DNA of 64,000 bases from Delphinapterus leucas (GCF_002288925.2 NW_022098002.1:1998295-2062294), one strand, 5' to 3'. Counted from the first letter of the stretch, positions 37,901 through 47,290 are shown. The notes: generated from the letters alone by a model not told the origin. Numbers and translations: made by a program.

Positions 37901-40900
37901 ATCTGTATGTCTTCTTTGGAGAAATATCTATTCAAGTCCTTTGCCTGTTTTTGAACTGGGTTGTTTCTTTTTTGTTGTTGAATTATAGGAATTCTTTATA
38001 TAATCTGGATATTCATCCCTTATATTTATGTGATTTACAAAAATTTTTCCCTACTCTGTGGGTTGTCTGTTCTCTCTCTTGATAGTGTCCTTTGATGTAC
38101 AGAAAGTTTTAATTTTGATGTAGTCCAGTTACCTATTTTGTTGCCTGTGCTTTTGGTGTTATAGCCAAGAAATCATTGTCAAATCAATGCCATGAAGTTT
38201 TTCCCCTATGTTTTCTTCTTATATAAGTTTAGCTCTTAAGCTTAGGTCTTTGATCCATTTGAGGTAATTTTTATATATGTTTGTGTATGTTGAAAGGTAA
38301 GGATCTAACTTCATTCTTTCACATGTAGATACCAGTGTTCCCCCACTGAAAGGTCGTGGCCCCCTTGTCAAAAATCAATTGGCCAGGGACTTCCCTGGCA
38401 GTCCAGTGGTTAAGACTTGGTGTTTCCACTGCAGGGGGCAAGGGTTCCATCTCTGGTTGGGGATCCCGCATGCTGTACGGCAAAAGTAAATAAATAAATA
38501 ATAAAAAATAAAAATAAAAAATCAATTGGCCATATATGCAAGGGTTTATTTCTGGGTTCATTATATTCCATTGGTCTGTATGTCTTTCCTTAGGCCAATA
38601 CCACACTGTTTTGATTACTGTAGCTATGTAGTGAGTTTTGAAATCAGGAAGTGTGAGCCCTCCAACTTTGTTCTTTTTTAAGATTGTTTTGGCTGTTTAG
38701 GGAAAAGAGTTTATTTTCTTAAAGAAGTATTTACTGCTTGTAAGAGCTATGTGAAATTTCTACCTTCTGAAAAATTCGTTCTTCCTTACAACAATTTTCT
38801 GGAATTTTTTGGCCAACCCAGTATTTTCTGCTGTTTACTAAAGTATGTCTTTATGTTCTTAATTCTAGAAAGAGTATCTGGGCCAAAATGAAATTGTAAA
38901 GAGAATGAAGTCTCTCCAAATTGGTTGCGTAGCAATGTCTCCAAGCAGGTCAAATTCAGGTAACTTATACTGTGATTGAAAATCTATTTATTCACTTATT
39001 TGTTTGTTCATTCACTCACTGTACTGTCTAAAAGGCTATTTACAACTATATGAGAAACAGAAGAAGCTATAAAATATAACAGCTGGCTTAAAGGACTTTC
39101 TAATATATTCGGAGTTAAGGTACAAATATTTGAGATATTAGGTAACAACATGTTCACCAAAATCATAAAGTATCCTGAACACAAGAGGCCTAATATATCT
39201 GATAGGGAGGAAGTGACAGCTCAGGAAAAAGACGGGAACCTATGTGGGAGCAAAGTCCTTGAGAAGGTCAGGGATGACTGGGTCCAGAGTACATGCAGAG
39301 AGGTTGGCCTCAGATTCAAGCAGGGATACTTTTTTCATTTAACAGAAGGGAAAGCAGAGTATAGGATATTGAAGCCACTTATCAGCTGTCTGTTCTGAGG
39401 CACATCACTTGACTTCTTGTAAGCCTCATCCATCATTGTAGTAATAAGTGTTCCTACTCTTATAGGGCTTTTAAAGAATAAAAGAATCCACAGAAGTGCT
39501 TAGCTCAGAACTGCTGCCATTCTTATTTTCCAGCCCTGCGTCACAACAAGGGGACACCTTCTCTGCTCCAACACAAGTCCTTTTCTTCCTTGGTCATTCC
39601 TACAACACCCACTTTTCTGCTGCTTTGTTATAACTTCTCTCATGCTCTCACACTGCCAGGCAGGGACGGCTGCTTATTACCTGTGTAACTCACAGGAGGA
39701 AAAGCACCTGGTAAACGCTTTTTCTTTGTTCTCAGAGTTTTCAGTGTGTTACTCCAAGGTACAGATTCATGACTGTGCTCAGGTTTTTACTCTTAACGTT
39801 TCATGAAACTCTTTCTGACGCTGATTCATTTGTTTTCAGCCGCAGAACAGCCCAGTTCGCTGCACAGTTCACAGGGATTCGGGCTGGGTCCTGTGGAGGA
39901 CTCCTGGTTCGCTCCCGCCCCCGAGCAGCAGCAGCAGCAGGAGGAGGACCTCCTGCTGCACAGTAAACTCCAGGAGGAGGCCAACTACCATCTTTACGGC
40001 AGCCGCATGGACAGGCATACGGAAGAGCAGCCCAGACAGAATGTGGCTGACAGGAGACAGGAAGAGAGGAGACGGAGGGTCTCCCATGACCCTTTTGCAC
40101 AGCAGAGACCTTATGAGAATGCTCAGAACCCAGGGCTGAAAGGCCTTGCTTATTCCGGTGCAACCAATCATGGTAGTGCGGTACAGCAACCAGCAGGGCT
40201 AACCAGCCAGCCCCAGTTACTGCACTGGAGAAATGGATTGTGTACATCACTCGGTTTTGGAGCAAGACCAGTGGATCTGAGAACCGCAGGTCCAGGAGTT
40301 TGGGATGGGCCAAATCCAGGCCACATGCCAAGCCTGTATAAAACTCCAGTGCCTGAGACCAACCTACTGGGAAACACACCCACCATTCCATTCAGCTCCT
40401 TCCCATCAAGAGGTAAACAGGCCTTTCAGTCACACTGTTCTATTTTTTAACCTTTCCTGAAAATAAAGCAGCCATTAGCTCTGTTGTAGACTATAAGTGA
40501 ACAAAGGACAAGCGGTTTGGGGTCTTCAGCCACCAGACACACCTTGCCTTCTCGGAATAAGTCTCCATCAGACCACCTGGCCTAGGCTCTTGGTTTGGGT
40601 AGAAGTCAGTGCAGCTGCCCACAAGTGTCAGGCCACAGGTCTTTGCATCTAGTAGGCATCTTCCACTCTAACCCGAATCTCAGTAGCTCCACTATGTCTG
40701 ATCTCTGATGTAAGTGAAGGTATCTGCTTGTATTCTTCCGCTTGCTTGCTGTTTTCTGAAGGTAAGAAATGAATCTTGGATGTTTTCATTTTTTGTCTCA
40801 TATAGGCCAGAGACTACCACTGGTGATGAACACCACGTTGTTGGGTAACCACCACCACCATCCACCTCCAGAACCCTTTCTTCTTCCCAAACTGAAACCG

Positions 40901-43718
40901 TACCCATCAGACAATAACTCCCCATTCTCCTTCCTCCCAGCCCCTGGCAACCACCCTTCTACTTTCTGTCTCTATGAATTTGATGGCTCTAGGGACCTCA
41001 TATAAGTGGAATCATATGGTATTTGTCCTTCTGTGACTGGGTTATTCACTGAGCACAATGTCGTCAAGGTCCGCCCATGTTACAGCCTCCGTCAGAATTT
41101 CCTTCTTTTTTAAGGCTGAATAGTATTCCATTGTGTGGATGGACCACATTTTGTTTATCCATTCATCGGCTGTGGGACACTTGGGTGCCTTCCACTTTTT
41201 GGCTATTATGAATAATGCTATGCACATGGGTGTATAAATACCTGATTGAGACCCTGCTTTCAGTTCTTTGGGGTATATACCCGGTAGAATTGCTGGATTG
41301 TATGGTAATTCTATTTTTAATTTTTTGAGGAACCACCATACTGGTTACCACAGTGGCTGTACCATTTTGTATTTCCACCAGCAGTGCATACGGGTTCCAA
41401 TTGCTCCACAACTTTGCCAACACTTATTATTTTCTATACTTTTGATAGTTGCCATCCTAATGGATGTGAGCTGATTCAGCCACCTTTTAAAGAAGAAAAT
41501 TTCAAAGGGTGGCATAGGATAAATAATTTAACTTAAGCATTTGGAGTAAAGCCCTGCCCCTTTACCACGTAGTACTTTTTTCTCTTGCTTTCAGTCTAGA
41601 TGTACTTACCTGTGTGTTTCTCTCTAATCAGATGAGTCTTTAAAATATGGCATATACAACAGTTTTGGCGTTCAGATTGGAAACAATAATTATATGGAGA
41701 TTGGCGGAATGAGTCCATTGGTACTGGACAGCACGTACATGAACTTGAAAGAAGACCCAGCTTCTAAGTACCAAGATATCTTTGGTAAGATGCCCTTGAA
41801 GGACCCATCTATAGTAACCTTGAACTGTCTTATCTAATATTTCACTGATTATTCTCTGTGAAAGTGCCCTATCTTTCCTCTCTAAAATAGCGCTGTAATT
41901 TCCGTGTAATTGCTTTGTAACTTATTTATGTTTACTGTGGAGATAATTAGAATATCTAATTCATGGATTTGCTGTGAAAGTTAAACGAGTCAATATGAAT
42001 AAAGAGCTCAGTACACTGCCTGGCACACTGTAAGATATACAAGTGTTAAACACACCGTCATCATCACCGCGTCAGTATTAGTACCTAGACCTAGCAGCAG
42101 TAGCTCCCTCAGGTCCTCGTCCAAAGGGATTCTGTAAAAGATAGAAGACGATGCCCTCAACTGCACATGCGTAATAAAATAAGAGGGCTTTCTCTTGTGG
42201 CGTTCCACTATGCAGCCTCGTAACATTAATCCCAAAACGCAACCTGGGAAAAGCAGTCACGAGGCCAAAGCAATGTGATTTAAGAACCCAGCTTTCTAAT
42301 TAACCCTAGGATGGGCAATTTTTTTAAATCAAGGGCCAGGTAGTAAATGTTCTAGGCTTCACTGGTCCTGAGGTCTCTGTCGCAGCTACTCAGCTAACAC
42401 TGTAGTACAGTAGCAGCCACAGACAGTATGTACACGAACGGGCGTCGCTGTGTTCTAATAAAACTTGGTTTACAAAAACAAGCAGCGGGCTGGATTTGGC
42501 CCATGGGCCATAGTTTGACAATCCCTGGTCTAACCCATTTGAAGGCTAGTCTTTAAAATCTAGAGCCGAAGTTCCTAATTTTGGAGGTGACAAGGGTACC
42601 TTTGAGAATCTGATGAAACCCAGGGTCCCTCTCCTGGCGAAGCGTTGACAGAATTTTGGACGCCTGACGTCCAGTGGTGATGGCAGAAGCTGCACTGTGG
42701 GGAGTTGGGGTAAAATGAGGTGTCTTTTTTCTCATATTCAGCTTACTGAGGTCAGACGAGGATCAAGAAATTGGGTTTGTTTGTGGTGTTTTGGTGGTTT
42801 TATACTTTTATTTTGCTTCATTTTATTATTTTTACGAAGGCCTGAGAGGAAGGAACAAGTAGAAAGAGAGAGGTTATGGCTGTAGGAGGAAAGAGGACAG
42901 CACTTGGGGTAGGGGAGAGAGAAGTCCAAAAATACCTCATCCATTAAAAGACAAGGGAAGGCAGCGTAATGAAACCAGCTCACAGCCGGTGGTCTCAGTT
43001 TCCTTGATTAAGTGAGAGGAAAGCAAACTGTTGGGTGAAGGGTATCCTGAGTTGAATGACCTCAACTCTGGCCCGATGTAAGTGGAAAATGCCCAAAAGG
43101 AACAAAAATGGTGTCTTCCCCCTTTACATCAGGAATGTGTGATATAAACAAGGGCTGTGTCTCAGGTTGTACAGTACAGCCTAGTAACCAGAGGGGTTTT
43201 GCTCTCTAAGCCTCGGGCTGTGCCTCAGACCTGCACCTCCCGGGGCGGGGGAAGAGGTTCCTCCACGTGGGCTGGCAGACAGGTAAAGTATCAACCGATG
43301 ATCCCACAGCCATAGCATGAAGAAGTTATCTTTTTCACCGTCTCCTGGGACTCTTCACTTTATACAGGTCTTTGAAGCTAGACGTTCAAATGGCCATAGC
43401 TTGATGCCTTCTTCTCTTTTCTATTTGGCAGATAATACCACTAGTCTGACTGATAAACACCTGGACCCAGTCAGAGAAAATCTGGGCAGGCAGTGGAAAG
43501 ACTGTGCCCGTAAGCTGGGCTTCTCCCAATCTCAGATTGATGAAATTGACCATGACTATGAGCGAGATGGACTAAAAGAAAAGGTTTACCAGATGCTCCA
43601 AAAGTGGCTGATGAGGGAAGGCAGCAAGGGGGCCACCGTGGGGAAGCTGGCCTGGGCGCTCTACCAGTGTTCCAGGGTAGACCTGCTGAGCCACTTGACA
43701 CACAGCAGCCAGAACTAA
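19837..43718 (+). CDS. RIPK1: RIPK1, receptor-interacting serine/threonine kinase 1 (complete, 10 coding exons)
   Basis: Exons 19837-19988, 20795-20951, 23680-23817, 25564-25789, 27749-27898, 32764-32840, 38869-38959, 39840-40412, 41632-41784 and 43432-43718 join to 2004 bases, 667 residues (human 671), with no stop and GT/AG at every junction. RIPK1 acts in TNFR1/TLR complexes as an NF-kB scaffold and as a kinase driving apoptosis or necroptosis. Kinase domain (~13-285): Gly loop with S21, Lys41, HKDLKPEN with Asp134, DLG at 152-154. The intermediate region has the ubiquitin-acceptor Lys373 (human K377), the RHIM core is VQIG at 535-538, and the death domain spans ~579-665. The start is set by an in-frame TGA at 19813 and by conservation of Met-Ser-Leu. 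The human caspase-8 site Asp is Gly319. Confidence 0.97.
19989..20794 (+). other. RIPK1: RIPK1 intron
   Basis: Short GT-AG intron without recognised repeats. A diverged MIR-like stretch near 20050-20200 is possible but not convincing. Confidence 0.7.
20795..20951 (+). CDS. RIPK1: RIPK1 coding exon 2
   Basis: 157 bases, joined through a split Glu codon (ga|g). Encodes the alphaC helix region and the hinge (SLVMEY), very close to human. Confidence 0.96.
21304..21511 (+). mobile_element. CHR-type SINE 3
   Basis: Full-length in sense orientation from gggcttccctggtggcgc to an A-rich tail. Perfect 15-base target duplications at 21289-21303 and 21512-21526. Confidence 0.96.
22931..23144 (-). mobile_element. 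CHR-type SINE 4
   Basis: Reverse copy with a long poly-T. Target duplications TAATCTTTAC at 22920-22929 and 23145-23154. Confidence 0.95.
23680..23817 (+). CDS. RIPK1: RIPK1 coding exon 3
   Basis: 46 codons in phase 0, with the catalytic loop His-Lys-Asp-Leu-Lys-Pro-Glu-Asn; Asp134 equals human D138. Confidence 0.97.
24038..24223 (-). mobile_element. Older CHR-type SINE
   Basis: Reverse SINE with an (ATTT)n tail. Target duplications TCATCTCCTTTTT at 24025-24037 and 24224-24236. Confidence 0.88.
25090..25348 (-). mobile_element. Older SINE, truncated head
   Basis: Reverse SINE body ('ttgctgcgcgtgggctttctc', 'ccacggcatgtgggatcttcc') that stops before the usual head. Imperfect target copies (acacagacatttc / acacatagacatttc) flank it. 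Confidence 0.75.
25564..25789 (+). CDS. RIPK1: RIPK1 coding exon 4 (activation loop)
   Basis: Starts with the Asp-Leu-Gly motif; serines matching human autophosphorylation sites S161 and S166 are kept. The activation loop is one residue shorter than human. Ends in a split Asn codon (a|ac). Confidence 0.97.
25895..26045 (+). repeat. LINE2 3' end
   Basis: 'tataagctccacaagggccagga', 'ccccagtatctacac', 'tagtaggtgctcaggaagtgtttgttgaa' are the standard L2 3' phrases, diverged. Confidence 0.75.
26380..27460 (+). repeat. LINE2 3' region, interrupted by a SINE
   Basis: Diverged L2 sequence on both sides of the SINE at 26699-26840, including 'cttctctgaccttctagtc' and 'gagctcctccaaggcaagc' near its 3' end. 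Confidence 0.6.
26699..26840 (+). mobile_element. Older CHR-type SINE
   Basis: Starts gggacttccctggtggtccag and ends in A-rich sequence; inserted in L2. Confidence 0.85.
27749..27898 (+). CDS. RIPK1: RIPK1 coding exon 5 (kinase C-lobe)
   Basis: 150 bases with split codons at both ends. Encodes the Cys-Glu-Gln-Gln-Leu helix and the Arg-Pro-Thr-Phe motif that closes the kinase C-lobe. Confidence 0.96.
28100..28560 (-). repeat. Old L1 fragment, antisense
   Basis: 'atttaccattttaaccatttt' and 'gtacagttgagtgacattaag' phrases, also found near 37140, 40850 and 47300, mark a reversed L1 segment. Confidence 0.6.
28990..32350 (-). mobile_element. Long antisense L1 sequence
   Basis: Reversed L1 from a T-rich 3' end near 29000 through ORF2-like DNA rich in stops to about 31350, perhaps to 32350. 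Interrupted by the SINE at 29381. It contains poly-T/poly-A tracts near 29341, 32046 and 32150. The upstream limit is uncertain. Confidence 0.55.
29381..29552 (+). mobile_element. Older CHR-type SINE nested in antisense L1
   Basis: Starts ggaattccctggcggtccag, tail rich in CAA. Near-identical 14-base target copies at 29367-29380 and 29553-29566 (one mismatch). Confidence 0.9.
32764..32840 (+). CDS. RIPK1: RIPK1 coding exon 6
   Basis: 77 bases, entered through a split Gly codon (g|gc). Encodes the end of the kinase domain (Lys-Phe-Arg-Pro-Phe) and an acidic Glu-Glu-Asp-Val-Lys stretch. Its own frame is short, so it is found only by splice sites and homology. Confidence 0.94.
33607..33626. repeat. 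(CA)n microsatellite
   Basis: Ten or so CA units directly before an L1 3' fragment. Confidence 0.85.
33650..34485 (+). mobile_element. 5'-truncated L1 3' end (cetartiodactyl type)
   Basis: Runs from the 'ggctggccatcatcaaaaaatc' part of ORF2 to 'attatactccaatcaagatg' and an A-rich tail. ~80-90% like the copies at 35830 and 50646 by eye. ORF2 part carries stops. Confidence 0.85.
34678..34883. mobile_element. MITE with inverted terminal repeats
   Basis: Ends GTTGACCCTTGAACAAC and GTTGTTCAGGGGTCAAC are inverted copies with one mismatch over 17 bases, near TA dinucleotides at both sides. About 206 bp with no coding capacity. Structure is that of a Tc1/mariner-superfamily (Tigger-like) MITE; the family name was not checked. 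Confidence 0.8.
34895..35250 (+). repeat. L1 ORF2 fragment, degraded
   Basis: 'gaatcagtcctgcaagaaaattcc' and 'aagctgaatccatcaatggac' fit degraded L1 ORF2. Many stops. Confidence 0.5.
35830..36800 (+). mobile_element. 5'-truncated L1 3' end
   Basis: ORF2 tail open for ~180 codons up to 36390, then the L1 3'UTR and an A-rich end near 36785-36800. Truncated at the 5' end, so not mobile. Confidence 0.88.
37095..38720 (-). mobile_element. Antisense L1
   Basis: Reversed L1 starting with the 'taaaatttaccatcttaacc' phrase, interrupted by the SINE at 38386. Confidence 0.65.
38386..38517 (+). mobile_element. Older CHR-type SINE nested in antisense L1
   Basis: Starts gggacttccctggcagtccag, tail of TAAA units. 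Perfect 15-base target duplications at 38371-38385 and 38518-38532. Confidence 0.93.
38730..38825 (-). repeat. Possible mariner end
   Basis: 'ttttttggccaacccagta' near 38806 is the reverse of a mariner-type terminal sequence. The rest of an element is not visible; it lies about 45 bases before RIPK1 coding exon 7. Confidence 0.35.
38869..38959 (+). CDS. RIPK1: RIPK1 coding exon 7 (caspase-8 site region, altered)
   Basis: 30 codons plus one base. Encodes [12 protein letters not shown]. The human counterpart has Leu-Gln-Leu-Asp324-Cys, where caspase-8 cleaves after Asp; here codon 38923-38925 is GGT (Gly319). The exon contains no Asp codon. The MK2-site serine (human S320) is kept as Ser315. 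Confidence 0.95.
38960..39839 (+). other. RIPK1: RIPK1 intron without recognised repeats
   Basis: GT-AG intron of 880 bases. No gene, RNA or clear transposon noted. Confidence 0.75.
39840..40412 (+). CDS. RIPK1: RIPK1 coding exon 8 (intermediate domain)
   Basis: 573 bases, the large intermediate-domain exon. Contains the ubiquitin-acceptor Lys373 in Ser-Lys-Leu-Gln, the conserved [12 protein letters not shown] block, and a Gln5-Glu2-Asp tract from five CAG codons at 39926-39940. Confidence 0.97.
40413..41631 (+). other. RIPK1: RIPK1 intron with antisense L1
   Basis: GT-AG intron; 40845-41480 is reversed L1, the rest is unassigned. Confidence 0.75.
40845..41480 (-). repeat. Antisense L1 fragment
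   Basis: 'ataagtggaatcatatggt', 'gctgaatagtattccattgtg' and 'tttgaggaaccaccatactgg' are reversed L1 phrases. Confidence 0.65.
41632..41784 (+). CDS. RIPK1: RIPK1 coding exon 9 (RHIM)
   Basis: 153 bases entered through a split Asp codon. Encodes the RHIM with core Val-Gln-Ile-Gly (human IQIG) and the following Asn-Tyr-Met-Glu-Ile-Gly-Gly. Confidence 0.97.
41785..43431 (+). other. RIPK1: RIPK1 last intron
   Basis: Contains a MIR-like piece near 41950-42080 and the interspersed repeat at 42305-42530; the remainder shows no gene. Confidence 0.7.
42305..42530. repeat. Ancient mammalian interspersed repeat (probably a DNA-transposon relic)
   Basis: 'aagggccaggtagtaaatgtt', 'ggtctctgtcgcagctactc' and 'gctggatttggcccatgggcc' form a widespread mammalian repeat. 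I remember the sequence but not a safe family name. Confidence 0.55.
43432..43718 (+). CDS. RIPK1: RIPK1 coding exon 10 (death domain)
   Basis: 287 bases ending in TAA at 43716-43718. Encodes the whole C-terminal death domain that binds TNFR1, TRADD and FADD, including the invariant [10 protein letters not shown] segment. Confidence 0.97.
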
Positions 43719-45400
43719 GCCCACAGGGGCTCCTGCAGCATGAGGCCCTCTCCTCACTCGGTGAGCGACCCACCGAAAGCCTGCTGCCTCAGAAGGTTCA
43801 GAATTCTTTCCTCACTGATACGGGTTCTGTGCGTAAAAATCATTTCCTGCCTTTCATAGCTGGAGGATGGGAAAAGAAATCTACAGCAAACAACCCACTA
43901 CACAGGAAGACCTATTCATGGCCAAGGTCCAATCAAAAAAGAAGCCAAATAGCGTTTTGAAAGGGAGAGAGATTCAAGGGAGATCATTTTCTTTCAGATT
44001 ATTCCATAACCTTCAGTGATGCTGTTCATTCAGTTTCTTGACATTTTGCTTGAGCAAGGAAAAAAAAATTAATATCTTAGAATATAAACTAAATCAGCTT
44101 TCTGATTCTGCGCTGTCACCGAAGCACTGTAAAATGCTGCGTTCTCGTCAAATGGGATTTTTTCTGTCACAACCACGGTTCATTCCAAAATTATAGGCTC
44201 TCTTAACTGCAGGATCAAATTCTGTATCCGTCACTACAGGCTTCAGGAGTTACATGCCATCTTCACTCTGTAAATTAACGGAAGCGATTTTAAGGAGTAC
44301 AAACAAGGGGGGGAAAATAGAGAACAAAAATAGGAGACTTTCCCAGGCTGTCATTGCACAGAACTGCTACTGATTCTGACGAGTACAAAGGTTCTTTCCT
44401 AGCATTCTGACACTTCAGGTACTTTTCCAACCTGCGTGCCCTGAAGAGGGAGCAGGTGTGCTGGCAGTATTGACTGCTTCACCCCTGGCTACGACTGGAG
44501 CCTCAGGGCAGATCAGTGTTGAGCAGCTTCCTCAGTTTACCCCAGGGTACTGTAGAAATAACTTCTTTTTTTTCTGTGAGCTAGGCTGTAAAAGGACAGG
44601 TTCCGAGTCTGCTAGCTGTGCCTGTAGCACTCAACCTTTCAAAGCCCGCCTGAAACCAAGAAGGAGTGAAGGCACTCGAGGGCTAGGAGACTGACGTGAC
44701 CAGGCCACCCAGCATCACCGCCCGCCCTTTGCTCGGCAGAGCAGGTGTGCCATTGTGCTCAGCCCTCCCGGGAGGGAGGCACACAGGGTGCGGTAAGGCC
44801 ATCTGGCTGCCAGAACAGATCCTAGTGTTTGGTGGGTTCATAACAGTACTGTTGGTTCTGATTCTAAATCTCCTCCAGTCGGTGGTACTGTAAAGCAGAA
44901 TTTCTTAACCTTGGCACTGTTGGCATCTTGGGCCAGATAGCTCTTTGTTGTGGAGGGCTGTCCCGTGCATCGTAGGGCATTTGGAAGCAACCCTGGCCTC
45001 TCCCTGTGGGATGCCAATAGTGCTTTTCTCCCCCTCCTCCCATCCCTAGTTGTGACAAACAGCAATGTCTCTGGACATTTCCAGATGTTCCCTGGAGGGG
45101 CAAAACTGCCCTAGTTGAAGACAGCACTGCTATAAAGTAGTGAACCTGTTTTCCTATCCACACATATCCAGGCTCACTACTTGGTTGCCACACAGCATTG
45201 GATCACATAGCCCAAAAGGAAAACTGGAGGGGCAAACAGTCCCAGGCTTGCTGGAGGGGGCTGGATGATTTCTTTTCTAAATGCATCCTTTGTGCCTCTC
45301 TTCTAAATTCCAAAGAGGTTGCATGATCAATGTTCAGAGGCAAAAAGCATAAGATATCTTTAATGGACTTTTTAAAATAAAATTTTGTACCTCAAATGTA
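43719..45400 (+). other. RIPK1: RIPK1 3'UTR (estimated)
   Basis: Begins after the stop. The first good AATAAA is at 45376-45381, giving about 1.7 kb, similar to the human 3'UTR as I recall it. A MER5-like repeat lies inside. The true end is not shown by sequence alone. Confidence 0.5.
44895..45130. repeat. MER5-like (hAT-Charlie) element in the RIPK1 3'UTR
   Basis: 'gcactgttggcatcttgggcc', 'gctgtcccgtgcatcgtaggg' and 'caatgtctctggacatttccag' are MER5-type phrases. Confidence 0.65.
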
Positions 45401-46290
45401 AGCCATGTGTTTGTATAAATGAAACAGTTTGAGATTCTCCACTGTGACTTTACCACATGGGTTGGCATTTCCTTTTCACCCCTTCTATTGGCAGGAGAGG
45501 GGAAGCTGCTGATAAAAGAGGAGCTTCTTGACATTGCATTTTGACTTTCAAGATGAAAAACCCACTGATCCGAGAGCCTGCGGCACTGCCGTCCTTCACA
45601 CCTGGCTCAGAGGCCCTTCCTTCGGCCTCCACTCTCTAAAAACTGGGCTGAAAAGGGCCAAATGTATACCTGAGGAGTTTCAATACAAGGCCCAAGCACC
45701 ACAAAAACACTAGTCTTGGGCAGAAACCAATTAAATGAGACGACATAGACTACAACTTGAGAAATAAGACTATCCATCTTGGCTCCGAAAAAGGTATTCA
45801 GACCCTAAGGTTGACACTGCTAAGTAAGACCCACCTCCAGGTCACGCATCGTGCTAAGGAGAGTCTCCACTTGATGCTATGGTCATGACCTTTGCTTTGG
45901 GTCCATGATATGAAGTTAGATCTCCAGCAACAAGGAGTTACTTCTCACAGAACATTTTAAGTAGTATTTTGATGTACATTTTAATGTGTGGTGTTTATTT
46001 TTTTAAGTGTTCCTAATTACAGTAGTCATGTAAATAAGAATAGGTCTTCATACGGTCAAGGTTTTAGGAGCGTCCGATTACAAGGAAGTCACTGAAGGGT
46101 CAGTTCTGTGGTATAATCCGGGTACAGGGTTCCGAAATCAAGCAGGCTTAAATTCCCCTCTGCCGCTCTGGCTGTGGACCTGGGGCCTGCTTCCTAACTT
46201 AGCCTCAGTTTCCTCATCTATAAATAGGGCAATAGTACATAAGGTTGATGTGAGGATTAAAAGAATGCATCACAAGGTGCCTGGCACAAA
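45401..46290. other. Intergenic DNA after RIPK1
   Basis: Mostly unassigned; a MIR-like fragment (reverse, 'cctcagtttcctcatctataaa') lies at about 46165-46288. Confidence 0.5.
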
Positions 46291-46310
46291 AATAGTAGTT
46301 ATTTTTTAAA

Positions 46311-46589
46311 TTAGTTTTTATTGGAGTATAGCTGATTGACAGTGTTGTATTAGTTTCAGGTGTACAGCGAAGTGAATCAGTTATACATACATCCACTCTT
46401 TTTAAGATTCTTTTCCCAAAGGCCATTACAGAGCACTGAGTAGAGTTCCCTGTGCTACACAGCGGGTCCTTATTAGTTATCTATTTTATATATAGTAGTG
46501 TGTATATGTCAATCCCAATCTCCCGGTTTATCCTTCCCCCGTCTCCCCCGGTAACCATAAGCTTGTTCTCTACACCTGTGACTCTAACG
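46311..46589 (-). mobile_element. Short 5'-truncated L1 3' end
   Basis: A 279-base L1 tail in reverse, bounded by perfect 20-base target duplications at 46291-46310 and 46590-46609. Confidence 0.92.
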
Positions 46590-46609
46590 AATAGTAGTTA
46601 TTTTTTAAA

Positions 46610-47290
46610 CTGCACAGTTGTGCTGTACACACAGAGCTACTTCTCAAGTGTGTACTTAAAAAGTGTTACACGGATAGGCTAAACCTCAGCGCTACCATTT
46701 TTGCTGACCAGCAGGATAACTGGTGTTAAAACTGTACAATTATTTTTAACCCTGATCACCTCTGACGAGAGATCCCAATCAACATTTCAGGAAAACATAA
46801 GAAAATGTCGACCCCACCCAAGATTCTGAACGTCAAACAATAGTAGCTGGAATATTACATATTTCTCTTTCTTTCTATGCAGGAAATTGATGTGATAGCT
46901 TTATGCTGAAAGAACATAAATATTTTAGCGTAACCCATATTTAAGCCAAACCTGCCTTTACTGCTCAAGAAACTCTAATGGGCCAGTGAGGACACTGCAG
47001 GTAACAGAACTTTGCATGGCTGTAACACGTAGAAGCACTGTGCCTACAGGACCGTTACAGTGGAAGGGTGTCTGGGAGGAGAAATAACGTTAGGTGCAAG
47101 GAAGCGGTTGGAATCTCCAACTCCAGCCAAGGCTAAGCAGCAGCCACGAATGTGCCAGGTGTTTTCAGTTCAGGTAGGGCAGGAGAGTAGCCAGAATTAA
47201 AGGGTGGTTGTTTTTTTTCCCTACTGAATCTTCAATTGCAGATAATGTCTATAACCTTTAAAGCTTGAATTGGTCTGAAGAAGAAAAAAA
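46610..47290. other. Unassigned intergenic DNA
   Basis: No gene or recognised repeat. Confidence 0.5.

Larger units (their letters stand above)
32841..38868 (+). other. RIPK1: RIPK1 intron, largest coding-region intron (6.0 kb)
   Basis: Contains two L1 3' ends, an L1 ORF2 fragment, a MITE, a long antisense L1 and a SINE. 32841-33600 and 36820-37090 show nothing recognised. It lies between the kinase domain and the exon with the lost caspase site. Confidence 0.8.

Noticed and set aside
43604..43960. 118-codon frame overlapping the RIPK1 last exon
   Set aside because: It is the +1 frame of the death-domain exon running into the 3'UTR; the conserved frame ends at 43718.
46020..46045. Later RIPK1 poly-A site near 'gtaaataagaatagg'
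   Set aside because: AATAAG is not a standard signal, while a canonical AATAAA exists at 45376; without transcript data the later site is not supported.
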